From Lewinellaceae bacterium (lineage in GTDB: Bacteria > Bacteroidota > Bacteroidia > Chitinophagales > Saprospiraceae), in NCBI GenBank assembly GCA_020636215.1, contig JACJYG010000006.1:806001-870000 (forward strand): 64,000 nt of DNA. Direction: 5' to 3'. Shown here piece after piece: positions 7,972-17,021 of this stretch (its first letter is position 1; each line of letters starts with the position of its first letter). Made by a program: the position numbers and the translations under genes. Below the pieces are notes generated by a model. That model searched no databases, had not been told where the DNA came from, and saw only the letters and a program-made list of their open reading frames with translations.

Positions 7972-9927
7972 CTACCGCACCACGGTCATGCGCTTGGTCA
8001 CCGCGCCTTGCTCGGTGGCCAGGCGGATGAGGAACAGGCCGGATTGCTGCGGCTGCCAGAGCACCTTGTGAGCGCCGGCGGCATATTGCTCACCGCCTAC
8101 CAGCGTTTGGACCAGTTTGCCGGAAATATCGAAGATGCTGATATCCAGGCGGCTGGACTCGGCCAGTTGGAAGTCGATATTCACCAGGTCGCTGGCCGGG
8201 TTGGGGTAGGCGAACACTTTGCCTGCCAGCAGGCCGGGCTCATCGACGCTGCTCACGACGTTGAGGACGTTGATGTTGTCCACATAGAGATTGTTGCCGT
8301 AGTCCGTCACTGCTGTAAAACGCACCAGCAACTCGGCCGCTTCAGCGAAAGCGCTGAGGTCGACAGTGTCGGCAGCCCATTGGGAAGCGCTAGGCACGAA
8401 GAAGCTCGTAACCGGGGTGCGGGTGGCGAGCTCGGCGCCAGCTTGGTCCCATACCGTCGTCCAGGTCTGGCCACAGTTTTCGGAGACAGAGACCGTCAGG
8501 CGGTCGGCAGTGTTAAAGCTGGAGAAGGGGTATTGCGCGTAAGCGTGTTCGAAGGCCAGAATAGGTTCTGGGCTGTTGGACAGGTCAATCTTTTCGAAGA
8601 TCATATTGGCCTGGTCGCCGACATCGGCCCAGTTGTAGAAATCCACCATAATGGATTTTGCCGAAGCGGCGAACCCGCCTACTGCACCGGGTACGGTGGC
8701 GCCAATGCCCTGGAGGTAGCTCTGGTTGACGACGCCGAATTCACGGGCGGCATCTTTGATGAGCAGCGTATTGGCGGGGATAGCCAGGTTAGGCGTTGTT
8801 TCAAAACCTTGCGCGATCTCCGTACCAACCGGGGCATCGTTCAGGGTATAGAAAGTCTCGCTGGTGATCAGCTGGTTCAGGCTATTGATATCGGCGGCTC
8901 CGTTGACGCTCACCAGATCGAAGCTAACGTTCGTTGCACCGGGAGAGACGGTTTGCTGGTCGAAAGTGATGGTCGTGGACTGGCCTTCAGCCAGTGTTCC
9001 GGACCAGGTTTGAGAAACAGGTGCGCCGCCGTTAATGGACAGGGCTATTTCCATATCAGTCACTTCCGTCGCAGTAGCATTAGTAATCTCCACCGCCGGA
9101 GTGAGTTCGTACTCGCAAAGGCCGGCAGGGCCCTGGGAAGCCAGGTCGAGGGCGACATCTGCGTAGCCTTCCAGCATACCCGGAGCTTCGCTGACAGCGG
9201 CCTGATGGATCTGCTTGCTGCCATTGGTTTGCACAAAGGCTACGGCGCCTACCTGGGCGTAGTTGTAAATATAATCGGGCAGCGGAACGGAAAATGCAAA
9301 TACCAAGGAGTCACCGGCTGCGATGGGGGCCATAGCCGTACCATTGGCGTTGGGCAGCATTTTGCGCATCACACTGTAGAAATCCAATTCATTGGTAGAG
9401 CCGGGAGGTTCGGGGAAGATGAGTTCCTGCTCCATAATGGCGACATGGAGTACTGTATTGGCCGGCCCAAATTCCGTATCGGAAATATTGCGAACAACGC
9501 CCTGAATGAAGATGGAATCCAGGTTGGCGCTCAACTGGTGGGTGAGTTCCATTTCCAGTGGGGTCGAAACGTTGTAGGCATTGTTGATCTGGCTAACAGT
9601 AACACTACCCGAAGTGCCGGCATCGAGCGTGCCGTCAATGTGTACATTGGGAACCCCCGTTACTCCGTAGTAGCTTACCCGGGCTGCTACTTCCGTTGGG
9701 TTTTGCTCGTTCATCGGGTCATAACCCGGCCAGGAAGTCTGGTATTTTAGCAGGACAACTTTATCCCAGTTGTTAAAGACCAGTTGGTTGAAACCAGGGT
9801 TCTGGGAAGCGCAGGGCGGGCAGGAGGCTTGCGTGAAGGACTCAACCATTACCCGGCGCTGGGCCTGGCCAAAGGACATTCCCTGCAGCAAGAAAAGGGA
9901 ACCGATTAGTAGTAGAGCTGCTCTCAT
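7972..9927 (-). CDS. Omp28-related secreted protein with T9SS type A sorting domain
   Basis: A 651-residue protein with a signal peptide (about residues 1-20), then an Omp28-like thioredoxin-fold domain. The block VMVESFTQASCPPCASQNP carries a CxxC pair (Cys36, Cys39), and YYGVTGVPNVHIDG supplies the cis-Pro region. The middle is beta-rich with CARDB-like and jelly-roll-like stretches (for example around residues 420-540). The C-terminus is a T9SS sorting domain (YPNPASDLVNIDF, then ISIFDISGKLVQTL, ending KRMTVVR). Surface location is expected. The CxxC suggests thiol-disulfide chemistry, but this is not demonstrated for the family. Confidence 0.88.
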   Translation of the reverse strand: MRAALLLIGSLFLLQGMSFGQAQRRVMVESFTQASCPPCASQNPGFNQLVFNNWDKVVLLKYQTSWPGYDPMNEQNPTEVAARVSYYGVTGVPNVHIDGTLDAGTSGSVTVSQINNAYNVSTPLEMELTHQLSANLDSIFIQGVVRNISDTEFGPANTVLHVAIMEQELIFPEPPGSTNELDFYSVMRKMLPNANGTAMAPIAAGDSLVFAFSVPLPDYIYNYAQVGAVAFVQTNGSKQIHQAAVSEAPGMLEGYADVALDLASQGPAGLCEYELTPAVEITNATATEVTDMEIALSINGGAPVSQTWSGTLAEGQSTTITFDQQTVSPGATNVSFDLVSVNGAADINSLNQLITSETFYTLNDAPVGTEIAQGFETTPNLAIPANTLLIKDAAREFGVVNQSYLQGIGATVPGAVGGFAASAKSIMVDFYNWADVGDQANMIFEKIDLSNSPEPILAFEHAYAQYPFSSFNTADRLTVSVSENCGQTWTTVWDQAGAELATRTPVTSFFVPSASQWAADTVDLSAFAEAAELLVRFTAVTDYGNNLYVDNINVLNVVSSVDEPGLLAGKVFAYPNPASDLVNIDFQLAESSRLDISIFDISGKLVQTLVGGEQYAAGAHKVLWQPQQSGLFLIRLATEQGAVTKRMTVVR

Positions 9928-10319
9928 AATGCAGTGATTTTGATTTAGGTTTGTAAAAGTAAAGTTTCAGTGCGCAACGGGCGATCCATTGCAGACGGGC
10001 AAAAGTAGTGAAAATTCCCAATTTGGTTTTCGTGGCAAAGTTTAATTGTAGCCAGCTTACTGTTTGGAAATATTATTTTCTGTTAATTGTACCTTGGCAG
10101 ACATATTTGTAGGCCTGTTTTGTCCTGGCCTGGACATCAGGTCTATCCTTTCTGTAGCCCTTCTAACTTCACTAGCCGGAATTTTATAACTTGAGTGCGT
10201 TACTATTCTCAGTGGCGCCAGAATTTGTGCATTTGCCCGATTGCCCCTCAAATCCCGTAAAGGGGAAGCCCCCACAAATGCACAAATTCCATTGCAATAA
10301 AATATACAAGCCCAACCCT
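9928..10319. other. Divergent intergenic region (392 bp)
   Basis: This gap separates the Omp28-like gene (-) from the FAD oxidoreductase gene (+), so both promoters should lie here. The left half is AT-rich without a clear TAnnTTTG box. The right half contains the large palindrome at 10221-10289. I see no ORF of convincing composition. Confidence 0.6.
10221..10289 (+). promoter_or_regulatory. Long palindrome 30 bp upstream of the FAD oxidoreductase start
   Basis: GAATTTGTGCATTTG (10221-10235) is repeated exactly inverted as CAAATGCACAAATTC (10275-10289). An inner CCCCT/AGGGG pair lies within the 39-base interval. Position and symmetry fit an operator or a 5'-UTR hairpin controlling the oxidoreductase and the membrane ferredoxin gene. 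It has no T tract on the plus strand, so it is not a classic terminator. Confidence 0.5.
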
Positions 10320-11660
10320 ATGCATATTGCTATTCTGGGAAATGGCGTGGCCGGTATCACTGCCGCCCGCTTCATCCGCAAACTCAGCGATCATCAGATT
10401 ACCGTGATTTCCGCTGAGACGGATCACTTCTTCTCCCGCACTGCGCTGATGTACGTATACATGGGGCACATGCGCTACGAGGATATTAAGCCTTACGAAG
10501 ACTGGTTCTGGAAAAAAAACCGCATTGAGCTGCTGCGCGCCTATGTCGAACGCATCGATTTCGACAACAAAAAACTGATCACCCGGGAGGGGCAGTCCGT
10601 TTCCTACGACAAACTGTTGCTGGCTACCGGCTCGGCTTCCAACCTGTTCGGCTGGCCGGGCCAGGAGCTCGAAGGAGTGCGCGGGCTCTACAGCTACCCC
10701 GACCTGGAATATATGGAGCAGCACAGCAAAGGCCTGCAGCGAGCCGTGATCGTAGGCGGCGGCCTCATCGGCATCGAAATGGCCGAGATGTTCCACTCCC
10801 GGCACATCCCCGTCACCTTCCTGGTACGGGAAGAACGGTATTGGGACATGGTGCTGCCTCCGGAAGAATCGGACATGGTTAGCCGCCACATCCGGGAGCA
10901 TGGGATAGGCCTCCGGTTGTCCACAGAGCTGAATGAGATCGTAGATGATGGCGCCGGCCGGGCTTGTGCGGTGATCACTAGCCATGGAGAACGCATCGAC
11001 TGTGGGTATGTGGGCCTTACCGCCGGCGTGCACCCCAACATCGGATTTTTAAAAAATACCCCTCTGGAAACTCAGCGGGGGATACTGGTCAACGATTATC
11101 TCCAAACCAATATCCCCGACGTCTACGCGGCGGGCGACTGTGTGCAGGTGCGCGAGCCCAAGCCTGGCCGCCGCCCCATCGAAGCCGTCTGGTATGTGGG
11201 CCGGATGATGGGAGAAACAGCGGCCTACAATATCTGCGGCCGGCCGGTAACCTACGAGCCCGGCATCTGGTTCAACTCCGCCAAGTTTCTGGATATTGAA
11301 TATCAGGTCTATGGCGAGGTGCCGGCCCAACTGCCGGAAGGTTATGCGGCCCTATACTGGGAACACCCTGGAGAACGGAAGAGTATCCGCCTGGTATATG
11401 ATAAAAGAGAAGGCCACATTTTAGGTTTCAACCTGATGGGGGTACGCTATCGTCAGGAGGTGTGTGAGAAATGGATCCGGGAGCGCATCCACATCGAAGA
11501 GGTATTGCAAAACCTCGGCCTGGCCAACTTCGACCCTGAATTCTATAAGGAATACGAAGCCGAAGTGGTGCAGTTGTACAACCGCCAGAGCGGCCGTAGC
11601 CTGGAACTCCGGCAAAGGCGAGGGTTATCAGCGGCCCTGAGGTTTCTGAGGAGCCGGTGA
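10320..11660 (+). CDS. NAD(P)/FAD-dependent oxidoreductase (pyridine nucleotide-disulfide reductase superfamily)
   Basis: The start at 10320 gives MHIAILGNGVAGITAARFI, with the FAD-binding GNGVAG at the extreme N-terminus as expected; the open frame extends 43 codons further upstream through the palindrome and is not taken as coding. The protein is 446 residues. A second dinucleotide fold is seen in VIVGGGLIGIEMAE (about residue 142), and YAAGDCVQV marks the third FAD contact near residue 265. It lacks a CxxxxC redox pair, so it resembles ferredoxin/rubredoxin reductases and the N-terminal half of NirB-type enzymes. The following membrane 4Fe-4S protein is a plausible electron partner. Confidence 0.85.
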   Translation: MHIAILGNGVAGITAARFIRKLSDHQITVISAETDHFFSRTALMYVYMGHMRYEDIKPYEDWFWKKNRIELLRAYVERIDFDNKKLITREGQSVSYDKLLLATGSASNLFGWPGQELEGVRGLYSYPDLEYMEQHSKGLQRAVIVGGGLIGIEMAEMFHSRHIPVTFLVREERYWDMVLPPEESDMVSRHIREHGIGLRLSTELNEIVDDGAGRACAVITSHGERIDCGYVGLTAGVHPNIGFLKNTPLETQRGILVNDYLQTNIPDVYAAGDCVQVREPKPGRRPIEAVWYVGRMMGETAAYNICGRPVTYEPGIWFNSAKFLDIEYQVYGEVPAQLPEGYAALYWEHPGERKSIRLVYDKREGHILGFNLMGVRYRQEVCEKWIRERIHIEEVLQNLGLANFDPEFYKEYEAEVVQLYNRQSGRSLELRQRRGLSAALRFLRSR

Positions 11661-11755
11661 AGTGGAGTGTTTGAGGCGCGAGTCCGTGAATGGCACCCGG
11701 TTAGATACTCACTGCTTTCGGCCTTGCCGGAAGCAGTGATGCTACACCATATGGG

Positions 11756-11875
11756 CTATTGATACTATTGATGCTATTGATGCTATTGATAGCATCCACA
11801 GTATCCACTGGCCCGAAGGGCTGTAGCATCTTTCTTTGGCTTTGGCCTAAGAAAAGTATCAACAGCATCCGCTCC
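11756..11875 (+). repeat. 9-bp GATRCTATT-type direct array with inverted copies
   Basis: Four in-register 9-bp units of CTATTGATR (11756-11791) are followed by inverted-type words (GCATCCACA, GTATCCACT at 11792-11809) and more at about 11857-11872 (GTATCAACA, GCATCCGCT). The array fills the 252-bp gap between the oxidoreductase and the 4Fe-4S membrane protein. A related array occurs at 51583-51678. Confidence 0.7.
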
Positions 11876-11912
11876 TGTAAAAATCGCAACCTTTAAAAGA
11901 AAACCCAACCCA

Positions 11913-13691
11913 ATGCATACCATTCAAAAAGCCGGCCTGGGCATTTTTTTGCTAGCTTTTCTGATCTTCATTGCCGTACTAGGCCTGGACCGCTTCGTCC
12001 TCTCTGAGGAGAATTTGGCCGAGGCTATCAGCAACCCTTATCATCGGCAGGAACTGGTGGAAGTAGCCCAGGCTCAGGGGATACTGGGCAAAAGTTACGG
12101 CTCCAGCTTTGAATTTGTACCCGTTTTTAAAGCCCTGCTCAAAGACAGCCAGCAATCGCTGGAGGAAAAAGCCAAAGCTGCCTTGCCTGAAGGCGTCAGC
12201 AAATCGGAATTCCGGCTCGGGAGCTGGCAGTTCAAGGACTATACTTACGCTGCTGCCAGGAAGGCTAGTACCGGGCCGGTGGCGAGCAACCCCCTGTTGT
12301 TTTTCGGGCTCACCTTTGGCCTGGGCATATTGGGTGGGCTGCTTTACATCCTGCCAAAGTTCAAATTGCTACCGGGCATCAAAAATGATCACATTTATCA
12401 TCGGGCTATGACCCGGGGCCTGAAGGTAGGCCTGCGCAGCATCTTCCTTGGGTCAGCCATTATTGGCCTGTTGCTTTATGGCGTTTTTTACATGGGAAAG
12501 GAATACTTCTGGCCGGCCGTTTCCGCTCTTGTGGGCTTGCTAATCATCGGGCTGGTATTACTGGCCGAAAGACAAAGGCGCAGACAGCCGGCCCGTTCCG
12601 CCTCTCCGCAGGTGACCGGCTGGTTGGGTGTGCTGGCCGGTATTTTCCTCATCGGTTTTTACATTTTGTTATACTGGGCGCCACAGCACATTACCGCTTG
12701 GGTACTTTTAGCTGACCCTCTCAGCCGGCTATTGAACGGGGGAGAGGCCAGCCAGTGGTTTCTCTACGGCCTGCTATATACGATGATCGTGCTGGTGATG
12801 GGGGTGCGCATGCTGGCCAAGTACCGCCATAATAAATACCAGGTGATACGCACCTTTTCCGTAATGTTTTTCCAGACGGCCTTTGCTTTCCTACTTCCGG
12901 AGATCCTGGTGCGGCTCAACTATCCGTACTACGACTTCAAGAACATCTGGCCCTTGAACTACACTTTTTTCTTCGACTGGAATATCAAAAACCTCCTCAG
13001 CAGCGGAGGCCTGGGCATTTTTATGCTGGTATGGGGCATTGTATTGATCATTGTCGCGGTGCCGGTTATCACTTACTTCTTCGGCAAGCGCTGGTATTGC
13101 TCCTGGGTATGCGGCTGCGGCGGATTGGCGGAGACCCTGGGCGATCCTTACCGGCAGCTATCCGACAAAAGCCTGATAGCCTGGAAATTCGAGCGTTGGA
13201 TCATACATGGGGTTTTGGTTTTTGCCGTGGTGATGACGGGTATGGTGTTATACACCTACTTTACGGGGTCCCGTAATATTCTGATCTTTAACAGCGACAC
13301 GGTGCGCACCTGGTATGGCTTCCTCATCGGTTCCGCTTTTGCAGGGGTGGTGGGCACGGGCTTTTACCCTCTCATGGGTAACCGGATGTGGTGCCGCTTC
13401 GGTTGTCCGCTGGCGGCTTACCTGGGGTTGGTGCAGCGTTTCAAATCCCGCTTTCGCATCACCACCAACGGTGGGCAGTGTATTTCCTGCGGCAACTGTT
13501 CTACTTATTGTGAAATGGGCATCGATGTGCGCGCTTATGCGCAGCGCGGGCAGGACATTGTTCGGGCCTCCTGTGTGGGCTGTGGGGTGTGTGCGGCGGT
13601 ATGCCCACGTGGCGTATTGAGGTTGGAGAACAGCAGTTCGGATGTGAAGGAGCGGGCAGCGGTGGTGCGGAACCGTTTGGCCGATCTATAA
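11913..13691 (+). CDS. Polytopic membrane protein with two 4Fe-4S clusters (NapH/NosR C-terminal-like)
   Basis: A 592-residue protein with an N-terminal membrane anchor, an extracytoplasmic region (about residues 25-125), several further membrane segments, and a cytoplasmic ferredoxin domain at the C-terminus. The NapH/NosR/CcoG-type membrane motifs WYCSWVCGCGG and MWCRFGCPLAAYLG are present. The ferredoxin motifs are CISCGNCSTYC and CVGCGVCAAVCP. Known relatives move electrons between quinol or NAD(P)H-linked donors and periplasmic acceptors. With the upstream FAD oxidoreductase it could form a two-gene electron-transfer unit; the acceptor is not identifiable here. Confidence 0.82.
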   Translation: MHTIQKAGLGIFLLAFLIFIAVLGLDRFVLSEENLAEAISNPYHRQELVEVAQAQGILGKSYGSSFEFVPVFKALLKDSQQSLEEKAKAALPEGVSKSEFRLGSWQFKDYTYAAARKASTGPVASNPLLFFGLTFGLGILGGLLYILPKFKLLPGIKNDHIYHRAMTRGLKVGLRSIFLGSAIIGLLLYGVFYMGKEYFWPAVSALVGLLIIGLVLLAERQRRRQPARSASPQVTGWLGVLAGIFLIGFYILLYWAPQHITAWVLLADPLSRLLNGGEASQWFLYGLLYTMIVLVMGVRMLAKYRHNKYQVIRTFSVMFFQTAFAFLLPEILVRLNYPYYDFKNIWPLNYTFFFDWNIKNLLSSGGLGIFMLVWGIVLIIVAVPVITYFFGKRWYCSWVCGCGGLAETLGDPYRQLSDKSLIAWKFERWIIHGVLVFAVVMTGMVLYTYFTGSRNILIFNSDTVRTWYGFLIGSAFAGVVGTGFYPLMGNRMWCRFGCPLAAYLGLVQRFKSRFRITTNGGQCISCGNCSTYCEMGIDVRAYAQRGQDIVRASCVGCGVCAAVCPRGVLRLENSSSDVKERAAVVRNRLADL

Positions 13692-13760
13692 GGCAGGAGG
13701 TGTTACGTTTACCCGATCTCCGGATCGGGCCCTGGGGTAGGAAGAGCGGGTTGTTTAACG

Positions 13761-13815
13761 CGCCAAACTGGCTTCGTCGGCCTTTGCGCGTGAGGGCTAC
13801 GGCTGGAGTTTGGCG
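13761..13815 (+). repeat. 55-bp hairpin with CGCCAAACT arms
   Basis: CGCCAAACT (13761-13769) is repeated inverted as AGTTTGGCG (13807-13815), with a GC-rich interior. A second smaller hairpin, CCCGATC-TCCG-GATCGGG, lies at 13712-13729 and is preceded by TTTA, so it begins TTTACCCG like the dispersed repeat at 1130 and 54246. Neither has a T tract long enough for a standard terminator. Confidence 0.5.
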
Positions 13816-13924
13816 AAAAAGATAAACCGGGGATGAGGCGGCAGTTCATGGGATTGAATTGGCGAACGGTGAACAGCCGAGGGCTATCCTACCGCCCATC
13901 CGGTTTTTGGGTATTTGCTTTTTT

Positions 13925-13980
13925 GAGGTTTCTGAGGTTTCTAGAATAGGAACAAGAAACCCAGAAACAAGAAACAAGGA
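13925..13980 (+). repeat. 9-bp GAGGTTTCT array with inverted AGAAACC-type units
   Basis: Two GAGGTTTCT units (13925-13942) are followed by inverted words (AAGAAACCC, AGAAACAAG, AAACAAGG) to about 13980. The array lies between the convergent 4Fe-4S gene (+) and sigma factor gene (-), and belongs to the same class as the arrays at 1916, 7903, 11756, 45338 and 51583. Confidence 0.65.
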
Positions 13981-13986
13981 ACCAGC

Positions 13987-14628
13987 TTACGCCCTGCGAT
14001 AAACCTCCACATAAGCGCTGGCGCCGGGCTGTGTCAGCATATTGGCCAACATTTCCTTGGCGCGGAACAGTTGGGCTTTTACGGTGCCAAGGGGGATATC
14101 CAGTTCTTCGGCGATCTCTTCGTAGCTCAACTCCTCGAAATAGCGCAGTTCGATCATCAGGCGGTATTTGCCATTGAGCTGGCTGAGCAGCTGACGCATG
14201 AGTTGAATGCGCTGAGTACGGATGATCTCCTCTTCCGGATTCAGGGTGGAGGCTTTGAGGTGGCTGGAATAATCGCTGCTGCTTTCGCCGTCGATGGGTT
14301 CATCGATAGAGTACAGGTTGAGCCGCTTTTTGCGGATGTAGTCGATGCCATTGTTGATGGCGATGCGGAAAAGCCAGGTGCTGAAGGCGTAGCGAGGCAC
14401 ATAGCTCGATAGCTTGGAAAAAGCTTTGCCGAAGGCTTCAATGGTCAGGTCATCGGCGTCATCGCGGTTGTTGTTGACCATCTTCAACATCATGTGATAG
14501 ATGGGGTTGCGGTAGCGGTCCATAAGGATGGCATAGGCCTTCTGGTCGCCCTGGATCGCCTTTTTGACGATGCTGTAGTCATCCAGCGCACGCTGGGAGG
14601 TGATGGTGGTTTGTACTGCTACTTCCAT
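13987..14628 (-). CDS. RNA polymerase sigma factor, sigma-70 family (ECF-like)
   Basis: A 213-residue sigma factor with regions 2 and 4 only. Region 2 is visible as DADDLTIEAFGKAF and the helix TWLFRIAINNGIDYIRKKR (about residues 56-100). Region 4 contains LRYFEELSYEEIAEELDI followed by the recognition helix GTVKAQLFRAKEML. An approximately 30-residue acidic and Ser-rich linker separates them. It overlaps the glycosyltransferase gene by 10 bp and is the last gene of the lpxK operon. No anti-sigma gene is adjacent, unusual for an ECF factor; control may act through the operon promoter. Confidence 0.92.
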   Translation of the reverse strand: MEVAVQTTITSQRALDDYSIVKKAIQGDQKAYAILMDRYRNPIYHMMLKMVNNNRDDADDLTIEAFGKAFSKLSSYVPRYAFSTWLFRIAINNGIDYIRKKRLNLYSIDEPIDGESSSDYSSHLKASTLNPEEEIIRTQRIQLMRQLLSQLNGKYRLMIELRYFEELSYEEIAEELDIPLGTVKAQLFRAKEMLANMLTQPGASAYVEVYRRA

Positions 14629-15719
14629 GATTCCTTTGATTTAAAAAGTGCTGGCGCGAAGACGAGGTAGAAGCAGACATACAGAGCATCGAGCAATAGA
14701 ACCCACCTGATTAAAGAAGTGTCGTGTAGTTTTCTCAGGATCAGTGCGTACATCGCAAAGGCTACCCCTATCCGTGCCAGATAGTTAAGTAAAACGATTA
14801 AATCCACGTTGTGAAAAAGGATCAAGGCGAATCCAAAGGCGTAGTGCCCGAAATGGCTGAGGGACAGCAGGCCGAGGGCCAGCTGATGCACCAGTCGATA
14901 ACGGGCGCCTGTAGTCAAATGCCTTGACTTTTGGTGGTAGTAGCCTTCCCAAGTGTACTTGGGGTTTGAATAGACGAATGCAAGTGGTGACAGAATCACC
15001 TGAGTATTGTGCCTGGTAGCGGCCTGGTTGATGAAAAGATCATCATCGCCGGACGCTACGTCAGCGTGTGCAGCGAAACCTCCGGACTCATGAAACAGAG
15101 ATTTACGATACACCAGATTACGACCTACTCCCATGTAGGGTAATCCCATTAATGCAAAGGAAAGAAATTGGGTAGCAGAATAGACGGTCTCAAAGCGAAT
15201 GAAGGCATTTAGGATGCCTTTCCCACGATAATAAGGGCTGTATCCTAATCCGATCTTTTCCCGGCCCCTAACGAATGCTTGCATATGCTCCACCCACATG
15301 GAGCTTGCCGGGCGACAATCGGCATCGGATAATAACAGTATTTCAAAACGGGCAGCTTCAATGCCCTTGTTTAATGCCTCTTTTTTACCAGGAGCTGTGT
15401 CAGCAGTGATGCTAACAAGGCGCAATATGGGAGTTTTTTTTTGAAAATCCAAGAGTACCTCCAAAGTTTTGTCGGAAGAATTATCGTTCACCACAATTAC
15501 TTCGTAGACGGGATAGTCCTGCGAAAGAAAATAAGGCAGGTTTCGTAGCAGGTTCTCTGCTTCATTGCGGGCGCAGATGATAATGGAAACAGGCTCTTTT
15601 TCTTCTGTCGGGAGGGGCGGTTGCCGGTAAAAGGCTAGTCGGGAAAAGATGAACAACCAGTAAAAAAGCTGTACCGCGGTAGCAGCCAGGAAGAGGTAGA
15701 GCAGGAGGTCGAGGGCCAA
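14619..15719 (-). CDS. Membrane-associated family 2 glycosyltransferase
   Basis: A 366-residue GT-A fold enzyme with an N-terminal membrane helix (residues 3-25) and two or three C-terminal helices (from about 270). The nucleotide-sugar site shows SIIICARNEAENL and VIVVNDNSSDKT, the metal-binding DxD is in LLLSDADCRPA, and the acceptor side has GDDDLFIN. KSRHLTTGARY occupies the position of the QxxRW-type loop. This layout fits processive or lipid-linked sugar transfer at the inner membrane. Packed between a phospholipid acyltransferase and a sigma factor in the lpxK operon, it probably builds an envelope glycan or glycolipid; the substrate is unknown. Confidence 0.88.
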   Translation of the reverse strand: MALDLLLYLFLAATAVQLFYWLFIFSRLAFYRQPPLPTEEKEPVSIIICARNEAENLLRNLPYFLSQDYPVYEVIVVNDNSSDKTLEVLLDFQKKTPILRLVSITADTAPGKKEALNKGIEAARFEILLLSDADCRPASSMWVEHMQAFVRGREKIGLGYSPYYRGKGILNAFIRFETVYSATQFLSFALMGLPYMGVGRNLVYRKSLFHESGGFAAHADVASGDDDLFINQAATRHNTQVILSPLAFVYSNPKYTWEGYYHQKSRHLTTGARYRLVHQLALGLLSLSHFGHYAFGFALILFHNVDLIVLLNYLARIGVAFAMYALILRKLHDTSLIRWVLLLDALYVCFYLVFAPALFKSKESWK

Positions 15720-15720
15720 A

Positions 15721-17019
15721 TTATTTTGATTCTATGTTATCGATCTTTTCCAGGATTTCCCGCCGGAGTTCACGAAGTGCATTGCCGGCCTCCTTTTTTC
15801 GCCGCAGGCGGAGGAAGCGGAGCACCCTTGCCTGATGCTGGTGGAAATACCAGGCGAAGAAGCCGGCTGGCAGCAGGCTTAGTAGATAGAGCAGGGCGGT
15901 TCGGCCGTCGTAGAGCCAGTATACCAGGCGGGTTTGCAGGAAATAGAACAATGGGAAGGTGGCCAGGCCGGCCATTATTTTTACCGTCGTATTGTAACCG
16001 ACATAGACATTTAACCGCCTCGTAAGCCAAACCGGGATAAAAGCCGCCAGGAAGTTGTTCGTCAGTCCATACAGGTAAAGGGGGAAGAAAATAATGAGCC
16101 CGATCAGATGCAGGGCAAGCGGCCGGGGGGGGCGTCCCAGGGCGGCGTCATCGGTCCGGGTTTCTTTCAGCTTTTCGAAGTAGGCCAGTACCTTGCCGGT
16201 GAAATCCTGGCATTCGCCAGGGGCCACAGTCTCCCATTGCCGAAGTTTTTCGATGAGGGTTTTGGTGCGGGAGAAATGCAAAGGTTCGGATACCGGCCGG
16301 CTATTGCGCAATATGGTTTCCAAATGGCCAACCAGCCGGTCTTCTTCCTCATTGCGGGTATCGATGACGAGCGTACGAATGCGGTCTGCGAGGTCATTGG
16401 TGAGTAGTCTGGCGGCCTTATGCGGATCTGCCTGATAGGCTGTTTGGTAATCCTTTATCCGAAGTGGTTCGCCAACATTGATGATGATGCGGCTGCCAAA
16501 ATAGTTGGGCGCTTCATAGTTCAGGCCTACGGGTTGAATAAAGAGGCCCAGTTCGAACCCTTTCTGGTTTTCTGCGCTTAGCGCAATGCGCGCCGTTCCC
16601 GTTTTCAAAGGCCGCAGGTTGCGTTCCATCTCGCTGGTGCCTTCCGGAGCGATATACAGGCAACCACCCTTGCCGAGAAACTCGTCGCAGCGTGCGAAAG
16701 CTTCTATATTATTGATTGCCTTGCCATTGGTGTCTTCCGGCCGCTCAATGGGAATACAATAAAAAGTGTTGAAGAACCAATTGCCAAAACGGCTTTTGAA
16801 CAACCCGGCGTTAGCCAGGAAGTGCACCGTCATGGGGACTTGTTCTACAGCATTCAGCGGGTCCATCAAGGTATTGGGGTGATTAGATACCACAATGGCG
16901 GGGCGGTTGAAGTGCAGGCGTTCCCGGTTGGTGAAATACCTTTTCGGATAGTATATCCCCAGGCAGGCCCTGGTGAGCAATTTAAGAACTCGGTAAAGGA
17001 AGTAGAGTATCGGGTTCAA
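15721..17019 (-). CDS. 1-acyl-glycerol-3-phosphate acyltransferase-like protein (PlsC family)
   Basis: A 432-residue PlsC-type acyltransferase, longer than classical PlsC (about 240) because of a C-terminal extension with two or three membrane helices (about residues 300-385). Block I is SNHPNTLMDP (H-x4-D catalytic pair) and block III is APEGTSEMERNLRPLKTG. The substrate could be lysophosphatidate or an ornithine/amino lipid, as several Bacteroidota paralogues differ. The gene lies one base from the glycosyltransferase and two bases from lpxK, so it is co-transcribed with lipid A synthesis. Confidence 0.85.
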   Translation of the reverse strand: MNPILYFLYRVLKLLTRACLGIYYPKRYFTNRERLHFNRPAIVVSNHPNTLMDPLNAVEQVPMTVHFLANAGLFKSRFGNWFFNTFYCIPIERPEDTNGKAINNIEAFARCDEFLGKGGCLYIAPEGTSEMERNLRPLKTGTARIALSAENQKGFELGLFIQPVGLNYEAPNYFGSRIIINVGEPLRIKDYQTAYQADPHKAARLLTNDLADRIRTLVIDTRNEEEDRLVGHLETILRNSRPVSEPLHFSRTKTLIEKLRQWETVAPGECQDFTGKVLAYFEKLKETRTDDAALGRPPRPLALHLIGLIIFFPLYLYGLTNNFLAAFIPVWLTRRLNVYVGYNTTVKIMAGLATFPLFYFLQTRLVYWLYDGRTALLYLLSLLPAGFFAWYFHQHQARVLRFLRLRRKKEAGNALRELRREILEKIDNIESK

Positions 17020-17021
17020 GT

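Noticed and set aside
8008..9750. 580-codon plus-strand ORF opposite the Omp28-like gene
   Set aside because: Antisense shadow; the minus-strand product has a signal peptide, CxxC and T9SS domain, while this one has none.
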